Part shown: positions 1 to 5,278 of the stretch, in pieces
How positions within the stretch are numbered: the stretch's first letter is position 1
Layout: each line of letters starts with the position of its first letter
Assembly (NCBI GenBank): GCA_004357365.1
Contig: SMVT01000082.1
Coordinates: forward strand, 1 to 8,807
Source: Nitrospina sp.
Lineage (GTDB): Bacteria; Nitrospinota; Nitrospinia; Nitrospinales; Nitrospinaceae
Length of the DNA stretch: 8,807 nt
Reading direction: 5' to 3'
Position numbers and translations under genes: made by a program
The notes under the pieces: generated by a model
Told to the model about the DNA's origin: nothing
Database searches by the model: none
What the model saw: only the letters and a program-made list of their open reading frames with translations

Positions 1-646
1 AATTCATCTTCAACGCGTTGAAGGTGATGGCGAGGTCCAAGTTGTGATCGCCGTTGTAATCACCCGAAACCAGCCGCGCCGGTGTGCCGGGGGCCTTGTA
101 CGCCTCCGCCGGTTTAAAGGTGCCGTCGCCGTTTCCCAGAAAAATAATCAGCTTGTCGAACCGCAGGGTCACCGCCAGGTCCGCCTTGCGATCGTTGTTG
201 AAGTCGCCGGTGGTGATGGCGATCGGCAGTTTGCCGGTCTTCACCCGGTCGAGTATTTTGAACACGCCGTCTTTTTGTCCGAGGATGACGGAGAGATTGC
301 CGTCGCCGTAATTGCAGACCGCAATGTCGGGAATGCGGTCGCCGTTGAAATCCGCCACCGCCAGGGCCACCGGTTCGCGGCCGGTGCGCATCACGAACGG
401 TTCCTTGAAGGTGCCGTCGCCGTTGCCCTCAAAAAACATCAGCGTGTGGTCATTGGTGTTCGGCACCAGCAGGTCCGGAAACTCGTCGTTGTTCATGTCG
501 TAGGCGACCAGGGTGGCGGGCTTGTTGCCGACCTTGTAGGCCGAGGGCAGGGCGAACGGCTGGGGATCCCGCGCGCTGGGACCGCATCCCGAAGAAAAAT
601 TGAATACCGCCAATGCGATAAAACCAACCAGTAGCAGGCGAGTCAC
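1..646 (-). CDS. FG-GAP/VCBS repeat lipoprotein-like protein, N-terminal part (runs off left edge)
   Basis: Read on the minus strand, a frame stays open from a GTG at 644-646 to the window edge (215 codons, no stop). Residues 1-21 have an Arg followed by a hydrophobic run and end in SSGC, so it is probably a lipoprotein signal with Cys21 as acceptor, although Ser at -3 is off-consensus. Four calcium-loop motifs of the type DxNxDxxxD follow, at D50, D99, D148 and D196 (for example ADFNGDRIPDIAV), spaced 48-49 residues. They are interleaved with GNGDGTFK-type turns at about 74, 123 and 171. This is the hallmark of FG-GAP/VCBS beta-propeller blades, as in integrin-alpha-like and bacterial surface proteins. 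The ligand and role are unknown. There is no clear Shine-Dalgarno site; an in-frame TTG at 665-667 is an alternative start that would add MTPSRIR. The gene is divergent from the M23 lipoprotein gene. The family call is firm; the exact start is not. Confidence 0.85.
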   Translation of the reverse strand, partial: MTRLLLVGFIALAVFNFSSGCGPSARDPQPFALPSAYKVGNKPATLVAYDMNNDEFPDLLVPNTNDHTLMFFEGNGDGTFKEPFVMRTGREPVALAVADFNGDRIPDIAVCNYGDGNLSVILGQKDGVFKILDRVKTGKLPIAITTGDFNNDRKADLAVTLRFDKLIIFLGNGDGTFKPAEAYKAPGTPARLVSGDYNGDHNLDLAITFNALKMN

Positions 647-678
647 TCGGATTCTCGAAGGTGTCAATGTGGTTGAGG

Positions 679-693
679 CCGGGCCAGGCCCGG
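679..693. repeat. 15-bp perfect dyad upstream of the FG-GAP gene
   Basis: CCGGGCC (679-685), one central base, then GGCCCGG (687-693). It lies 33-47 bp upstream of the GTG start of the minus-strand FG-GAP gene, a position suited to an operator. No regulator is identifiable, and in GC-rich DNA such a dyad could arise by chance. Confidence 0.4.
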
Positions 694-717
694 AGCTAAT
701 TTTGAATGCCGCTCAAG

Positions 718-770
718 AACTTGCTCTTGCCGTTACCCCTTAGCAAGTTGCCCTCCCTGCCAAGGGAGGG
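718..770. repeat. Two adjacent inverted repeats in the divergent spacer
   Basis: The first pair is AACTTGCT (718-725) with AGCAAGTT (742-749), separated by 16 bases. Directly beside it is a tight hairpin CCCTCCCT (751-758) with AGGGAGGG (763-770) and a GCCA loop. The second hairpin belongs by sequence to the C/T-rich palindrome family seen in other spacers: read on the minus strand its centre resembles the CCTTGGTAAGG centre at 5071-5081. No T-run follows on either strand, so it is not a standard intrinsic terminator. Confidence 0.6.
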
Positions 771-854
771 GGCGCAAGCTGTTGCAACATAACTGCTTCA
801 TGCTAAGTGCGGTTTATACAGGATGTTGCCGGCCTTGTAAAGCCGGGAATCGCC

Positions 855-882
855 TTGACACGGCGCTTTTCAATAACTTAAT
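855..882 (+). promoter_or_regulatory. Probable sigma-70-type promoter for the M23 lipoprotein gene
   Basis: A perfect TTGACA (855-860) is followed after 16 bp by CTTAAT (877-882, four of six matches to TATAAT). The flanking DNA from about 870 to 910 is sharply AT-rich. The predicted start point would lie about 25 bp before the ATG at 916. Short arms CGCC (851-854) and GGCG (862-865) bracket the -35 box. The assignment rests on pattern matching only. Confidence 0.5.
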
Positions 883-915
883 CTATTAAATAACAATAAT
901 TTAACAACACCCGCC

Positions 916-1668
916 ATGGTCTCCACCCGACAGGTTCTGGTTCGATCCGCCCTTGGCCTGCTTTTGGCAGTGACCCTCTCCAATTGCGGCGGCCTTCCTT
1001 ATTATGAGGCGCCCTCTTATCAATACGACAAACCTTACGGCGTTTACCATCCCGTCAAAAAGGGGCAGACCCTGTACTCCATCGCCCAAGCCTATGGCGT
1101 GAGCGTGGCCGAACTGCAACGGGTCAACGGCGTCTGGGACCCGGCATCGATGGAAGAAGGCATGTTTTTATGGATTCCCCGGGCCAACCGGGTGGTGTAC
1201 GTCGCCCCGACGGTCGAAGGCACGCCGGGAATTGCCAAAACGCACCCTCCCAAAAAAAAGAAGCACCCCAAATCGAAAACCGTCTCCGCAAAGAAAAAGC
1301 TGTTGTGGCCGGTGAAAGGCGGCGTGTTGACCTCCCGGTTCGGCACGCGCAAGGGCAAGAACCACCACGGCATCGATATCGGCGCGCGGCGGGGAACCCC
1401 GATCCGGGCCGCCGAGCGCGGAACCGTCGAGTTCAGCGGGTGGGGTCCGACCGGCTACGGCCTGATGATCATTATCAAACATCCCGGCAAACTCACCACC
1501 GTGTACGCGCACAACTCGCGCAACCTCGTCCGAAAGGGAAACAGAGTGAAGCGCGGGCAGAGGATCGCGCGCGTCGGCAAAACCGGCCGCTCCAGCGGAC
1601 CGCACCTGCATTTCGAAGTGCGCAACGACACGCATCCCAAAAATCCCCTGCTGTATCTCAAAAAATGA
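916..1668 (+). CDS. LysM-M23 peptidoglycan endopeptidase lipoprotein (NlpD/EnvC-like architecture)
   Basis: This 250-residue envelope protein is predicted to bind and cleave peptidoglycan cross-bridges or to activate amidases. Residues 1-24 form a signal with Arg5 and Arg10, a hydrophobic stretch, and LSNC as probable lipobox (Cys24; Asn at -1 is unusual). A LysM domain spans about 43-88 (YHPVKKGQTLYSIAQAYGVS onward, ending LWIP). A Lys-rich linker covers about 113-128 and an M23/LytM domain about 130-248. The zinc-ligand pattern is complete: H150xxxD154 in NHHGIDIG, H199 in YAHN, and H230xH232 in GPHLHFEV. It may therefore be catalytically active, whereas E. coli NlpD and EnvC have degenerate sites and act as amidase activators. 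No Shine-Dalgarno is visible before the ATG, but the signal peptide supports this start. It lies 72 bp upstream of apt on the same strand, so co-transcription is possible. Confidence 0.9.
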   Translation: MVSTRQVLVRSALGLLLAVTLSNCGGLPYYEAPSYQYDKPYGVYHPVKKGQTLYSIAQAYGVSVAELQRVNGVWDPASMEEGMFLWIPRANRVVYVAPTVEGTPGIAKTHPPKKKKHPKSKTVSAKKKLLWPVKGGVLTSRFGTRKGKNHHGIDIGARRGTPIRAAERGTVEFSGWGPTGYGLMIIIKHPGKLTTVYAHNSRNLVRKGNRVKRGQRIARVGKTGRSSGPHLHFEVRNDTHPKNPLLYLKK

Positions 1669-1740
1669 TACCCTTCACTTTTTAAGCGGGACGCCCGTCC
1701 GACAACCGTTTTCAAAACAGAATTCCCTGAAAGGAAGGGT

Positions 1741-2259
1741 ATGGAAACGTTGAAGCAGATTATCCGGGACATCCCCGACTTTCCCAAACCGGGAGTCCTG
1801 TTCAAGGACATCACGCCGCTTTTGGGCGACCCCGTGCAGTTCACCAAAGTGGTGGATCATCTCAAGGAACGCTACACGGGGAAAAAGATCGATCACGTGG
1901 TGGGCATCGAGGCGCGCGGGTTCATCTTCGCGGCGACTTTGGCCTACGCGCTGGGGGCGGGATGCGTCATCGTGCGCAAACCCGGCAAGCTTCCCTACAA
2001 AACGTTCAAGCAGACCTACGATCTGGAATACGGCAGTGACGCCGTCGAGATTCATCAGGACGCGCTGAAGGAGGGCGAGCGCGTGGTGGTGATCGACGAC
2101 GTGCTGGCCACCGGCGGCACCATGGCCGCGACGGTGGACCTCATCCGCGGAAACTTTAAAGCGGAAATCGTCGAAGCCGCGTTCATCATCGAACTCGAAT
2201 TCCTCCACGGCCGCGACAAACTCAAAGACCTGCCGATGTACTCCCTCATCCAGTTTTAA
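1741..2259 (+). CDS. apt: Adenine phosphoribosyltransferase
   Basis: It catalyses adenine + PRPP to AMP + pyrophosphate, a cytoplasmic purine-salvage step. The 172-residue length matches bacterial Apt. The N-terminus IPDFPKPGVLFKDITPLL is the typical Apt opening. VVGIEARGFIFA (about 53-64) and the RKPGKLP loop (80-85) are family hallmarks. The PRPP-binding motif VVVIDDVLATGGT lies at 115-127, with the acidic pair D119-D120. The C-terminal FIIELEFLHGRDKL also fits Apt. A good ribosome site, AAGGAAGGG, sits just upstream (1731-1739) and fixes the ATG. It follows the M23 lipoprotein gene and is convergent with the mnmG cluster, which is read from the other side. Termination is probably at the hairpin plus T-rich stretch about 175 bp downstream. 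Nothing in the sequence looks damaged. Confidence 0.97.
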   Translation: METLKQIIRDIPDFPKPGVLFKDITPLLGDPVQFTKVVDHLKERYTGKKIDHVVGIEARGFIFAATLAYALGAGCVIVRKPGKLPYKTFKQTYDLEYGSDAVEIHQDALKEGERVVVIDDVLATGGTMAATVDLIRGNFKAEIVEAAFIIELEFLHGRDKLKDLPMYSLIQF

Positions 2260-2263
2260 TGCT

Positions 2264-2281
2264 CCCCCTTCTTGAAGGGGG
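2264..2281. repeat. C-rich/G-rich hairpin just after apt
   Basis: CCCCCTTC (2264-2271) is a perfect inverted match to GAAGGGGG (2274-2281). In practice the loop would be CTTG on a 7-bp stem. It starts four bases after the apt stop codon and continues into a G-run (2284-2289) and ATTTG. There is no T-run, so rho-independent termination here would be weak. It resembles the other C/T-rich palindromes in the window. Confidence 0.6.
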
Positions 2282-2292
2282 CCGGGGGGATT

Positions 2293-2334
2293 TGTCACCC
2301 TGAACTTGTCGAAGGGCGACAGGATAACAGGATG
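2293..2334. repeat. Interspersed-repeat-like segment with imperfect dyad and 8-bp tandem repeat
   Basis: TGTC A CCCT (2293-2301) pairs with AGGG C GACA (2313-2321) around a GAACTTGTCGA centre, with one A-C mismatch. It is followed by the near-tandem octamers ACAGGATA and ACAGGATG (2319-2334). From general knowledge, sequences of the CCTGAACTTGTCGAAGG type recur as intergenic repeats in many bacterial genomes. Its copy number here cannot be judged from one window. Confidence 0.5.
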
Positions 2335-2372
2335 AATTCTGATAAACCCGGAACGAGGAGAACTAAAAACCT

Positions 2373-2394
2373 CCTCTCCCCTCAGGGGGAGAGG
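2373..2394. repeat. 9-bp-stem hairpin in the apt / DUF4911 spacer
   Basis: CCTCTCCCC (2373-2381) pairs perfectly with GGGGAGAGG (2386-2394) around a TCAG loop, then continues GTAGGGTGAGGG. No T-run follows on either strand. It is a further member, by composition, of the C/T-rich palindromes that fill this spacer. Confidence 0.6.
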
Positions 2395-2418
2395 GTAGGG
2401 TGAGGGCTGGTTGGTTTT

Positions 2419-2484
2419 AACCCCACCTGTATCCTCCCCTTATTCAAGGGGAGGGATTATTTTTGTTTGCCCCGCGTGAAGCGG
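2419..2484. repeat. Composite repeat, copy A (flank, hairpin, GC-rich tail)
   Basis: The left flank and arm (2419-2441) match 5052-5074 at 19 of 23 positions, including CCTGTATCC. The hairpin is CCTCCCCTT (2433-2441) with AAGGGGAGG (2446-2454). After the T-rich stretch, GTTTGCCCCGCGTGAAGCGG (2465-2484) matches 5153-5172 at 17 of 20 positions. The two shared blocks in the same order show that this is one repeated element. In the other copy extra DNA separates them. Confidence 0.7.
2433..2468 (+). terminator. Likely intrinsic terminator for apt, built from the repeat hairpin
   Basis: A perfect 9-bp stem (2433-2441 with 2446-2454, loop ATTC) is followed on the plus strand by GATTATTTTTGTTT, a T-rich tract. 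It is the only palindrome in this spacer with a T-rich 3' side. It lies 173 bp after apt, and on the minus strand the downstream side is not T-rich, so any termination would serve the plus strand. Confidence 0.5.
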
Positions 2485-2511
2485 TCTGTGCCCTCGGCGG
2501 TGAAATCAGTT

Positions 2512-2733
2512 TTATTGTTTCAGCACGCGCAGGGGAATTTCATCCGCCAACCGTTCTACCAGCTTGCCCACTTCGTCGACGTAGTCCGGGGAGATCATCA
2601 GTTCGATGTGGCCGCGCTCAGGGTCGAGCGTGCGCACCACCGCGAAGTCGTCGTACGCTTCAAACAATCCGACGATGTAAGCGATGTCGCTCTTGTTGAC
2701 TTCGAGGATCCACTGCACGGAATCAGTGTGCAT
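2512..2733 (-). CDS. Small DUF4911-like protein (73 aa)
   Basis: This short, probably cytoplasmic protein has no signal peptide or membrane segment. The visible pattern is a VNKSDIAYIVGLFEAYDDFA core (about 13-32) followed by VVRTLDPERGHIELM and a helix-like tail ending DEIPLRVLKQ. I recall this ExYDxxAVVRTLD...G.IEL pattern from DUF4911, a family of unknown function with compact alpha/beta proteins of about this length. The assignment is from memory, so treat it as probable. The ATG lies 10 bp after the mnmG stop codon with no strong ribosome site, which suggests translational coupling and one transcript with mnmG. That placement hints at a tRNA-modification or translation role, but this is inference only. 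Downstream is the palindrome-rich convergent spacer shared with apt. Confidence 0.75.
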   Translation of the reverse strand: MHTDSVQWILEVNKSDIAYIVGLFEAYDDFAVVRTLDPERGHIELMISPDYVDEVGKLVERLADEIPLRVLKQ

Positions 2734-2743
2734 GGGGCAAGGA

Positions 2744-4615
<1,872 letters not shown>

Positions 4616-4629
4616 AAAGTCTTAATATA

Positions 4630-4649
4630 CCCTCTTTATAGAAGGGAGG
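4630..4649. repeat. Degenerate palindrome between the 91-aa gene and mnmG
   Basis: CCCTCTTT, four bases, then AAGGGAGG: this has the layout of the C/T-rich hairpin family but three mismatches between the arms. It lies in the 42-bp gap upstream of mnmG. It could be a decayed copy or a chance purine/pyrimidine run. Confidence 0.3.
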
Positions 4650-4657
4650 CTAATCCT

Positions 4658-4933
4658 TTAATCTTGCTTTTTCTGGCCGTGCTTCCAGATGACCTGGTTG
4701 TCGGCGTTTTTGATGTAGGAAAATTCCCGGTCGGCGTCCTCGTTCAGGGTGAGAGGGTCTTCGACGTCCACCGATAGGGCCGACACCTTTTCCATGGTCC
4801 CGCCCAGTTGCAGATAGATGCGGTCGCCGTTGTCCAACTCGGCGCTCTTGTAGATGAACACGAAGTTGTAGTAATGCGAGAAGTGCAGGGGCTCGTCGCC
4901 GTATCGTTCAAACGCTTCTTCATCGGTCAGCAT
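4658..4933 (-). CDS. Uncharacterised 91-residue acidic protein upstream of mnmG
   Basis: I do not recognise the family. The frame could start as far out as 5020, but the ATG at 4931-4933 is preferred: AAAGGCGG lies 7 bp before it, and the extra N-terminal segment looks like non-coding leader (it overlaps a hairpin). The product begins MLTDEEAFERYGDEPLHF. It is aromatic-rich at 17-28 (HFSHYYNFVFIY), then alternates hydrophobic and polar residues (NGDRIYLQLGG, about 35-45; VSALSVDVEDPLTL, about 50-63), suggesting a small beta-rich soluble fold. The tail is charged (KHGQKKQD). There is no signal peptide, membrane span or cysteine. It is followed after 42 bp by mnmG on the same strand and is divergent from glyS, so it is probably the first gene of the mnmG operon. 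Coding potential is supported by the ribosome site and by the low-complexity-free protein. Confidence 0.7.
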   Translation of the reverse strand: MLTDEEAFERYGDEPLHFSHYYNFVFIYKSAELDNGDRIYLQLGGTMEKVSALSVDVEDPLTLNEDADREFSYIKNADNQVIWKHGQKKQD

Positions 4934-4994
4934 GACACCGCCTTTAATTTGAGTTGAAGGGTTCAAAGCTACCAAAAGTCGGACCATTCCACAA

Positions 4995-5009
4995 GCGGAG
5001 GTTCTCCGC
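4995..5009. repeat. Hairpin in the leader of the 91-aa gene
   Basis: GCGGAG (4995-5000), GTT, CTCCGC (5004-5009). On the minus strand it lies about 60-75 bases upstream of the start at 4933, just past a candidate -10 box, so it could form near the 5' end of the mnmG-operon transcript. No T-run adjoins it, which argues against a terminator. Confidence 0.4.
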
Positions 5010-5014
5010 CTATC

Positions 5015-5043
5015 ATTCAAGTAACTACAAAACGAGGAGTAAA
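5015..5043 (-). promoter_or_regulatory. Weak candidate promoter for the 91-aa gene / mnmG operon
   Basis: On the minus strand, TTTACT (5038-5043) is followed after 17 bp by TTGAAT (5015-5020), with four of six matches at each box. The position upstream of the first gene of the cluster is sensible, but matches this weak are common. Confidence 0.25.
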
Positions 5044-5051
5044 TTTATCAT

Positions 5052-5172
5052 AACCACCCCTGTATCCCCTCCTTGGTAAGGAGGGGAATCATTGTAGTGC
5101 GGCCCTTCTTTGACACTTTTGCAAAGGTCTCCTTGGTAGGGGGGAATTTATAGTTCGCCCCGCGCGGAGCGG
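5052..5172. repeat. Composite repeat, copy B (contains an inserted second half-element)
   Basis: The left flank and arm (5052-5074) match 2419-2441 at 19 of 23 positions. The hairpin is TCCCCTCCTT (5065-5074) with AAGGAGGGGA (5078-5087), loop GGT, a perfect 10-bp stem. About 45 bp later a second CTCCTTGGTA segment appears (5130-5138), followed by GGGGGGAATTTATA and GTTCGCCCCGCGCGGAGCGG (5153-5172), which corresponds to 2465-2484 in copy A. It looks as if the hairpin portion is duplicated in this copy. Confidence 0.65.
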
Positions 5173-5229
5173 CCAGCGTGACGCTGGACCCGGTATTGCC
5201 TCGGCCGCTCGCCGTTGACTTTCCCCCCT
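5138..5229. repeat. Nested palindromic element (92 bp) upstream of glyS
   Basis: The outer arms AGGGGGGAA (5138-5146) and TTCCCCCCT (5221-5229) are perfect complements. Inside them, GAGCGGCC (5167-5174) pairs with GGCCGCTC (5203-5210). Inside that, a hairpin CCAGCG (5173-5178) with CGCTGG (5182-5187) has a TGA loop. Three nested levels in 92 bp suggest a small mobile or REP/MITE-type element. No clear target-site duplication is visible beside the outer arms. Confidence 0.55.
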
Positions 5230-5243
5230 TTGTCTGATAAATA
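5215..5243 (+). promoter_or_regulatory. Candidate glyS promoter overlapping the nested repeat
   Basis: TTGACT (5215-5220) matches five of six -35 bases. The -10 box is less clear: GATAAA (5236-5241) at 15 bp spacing or TAAATA (5238-5243) at 17 bp. The region to the glyS start is AT-rich. The -35 box lies within the right end of the nested palindrome. Confidence 0.35.
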
Positions 5244-5278
5244 CCCGGCGTCGCATGCTAAATAAATAAGGGTCGTTT

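Larger units (their letters stand above)
4934..5278. other. 345-bp divergent spacer between the 91-aa gene and glyS
   Basis: I see no convincing gene here. From left to right it holds a leader hairpin (4995-5009), a weak minus-strand promoter candidate (5015-5043), composite repeat copy B (5052-5172), a nested palindrome (5138-5229) and the presumed glyS promoter (5215-5243). An open frame on the minus strand (5089-5331) is proline- and arginine-rich, overlaps glyS and is not believable as a gene. Confidence 0.7.

Noticed and set aside
44..634. A 196-codon plus-strand frame at the left edge
   Set aside because: The opposite strand encodes an FG-GAP protein with a signal peptide and four regular calcium motifs. 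This frame is its shadow, and its apparent repeats only reflect the repeats of the real gene.
647..915. Search for a tRNA, small RNA or CRISPR in the spacers
   Set aside because: I found dyads but no cloverleaf, no regularly spaced direct repeats and no hairpin plus T-run layout that would support an RNA gene.
1168..1635. Overlapping open frames on both strands within the M23 gene, including a plus-strand frame 1170-1685
   Set aside because: They overlap the LysM-M23 gene, which has complete domains. The alternate-frame proteins show no motif or start signal.
1689..1718. Possible terminator between the M23 gene and apt (GGACG/CGTCC, then GTTTTCAAAAC)
   Set aside because: The stem is only 4-5 bp with a very tight loop, and no T-run follows directly, so the two genes may be co-transcribed.
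4934..5020. N-terminal extension of the 91-aa gene to a start at 5020
   Set aside because: The internal ATG at 4931-4933 has a ribosome site at good spacing, whereas the extension overlaps a hairpin and a candidate promoter region.
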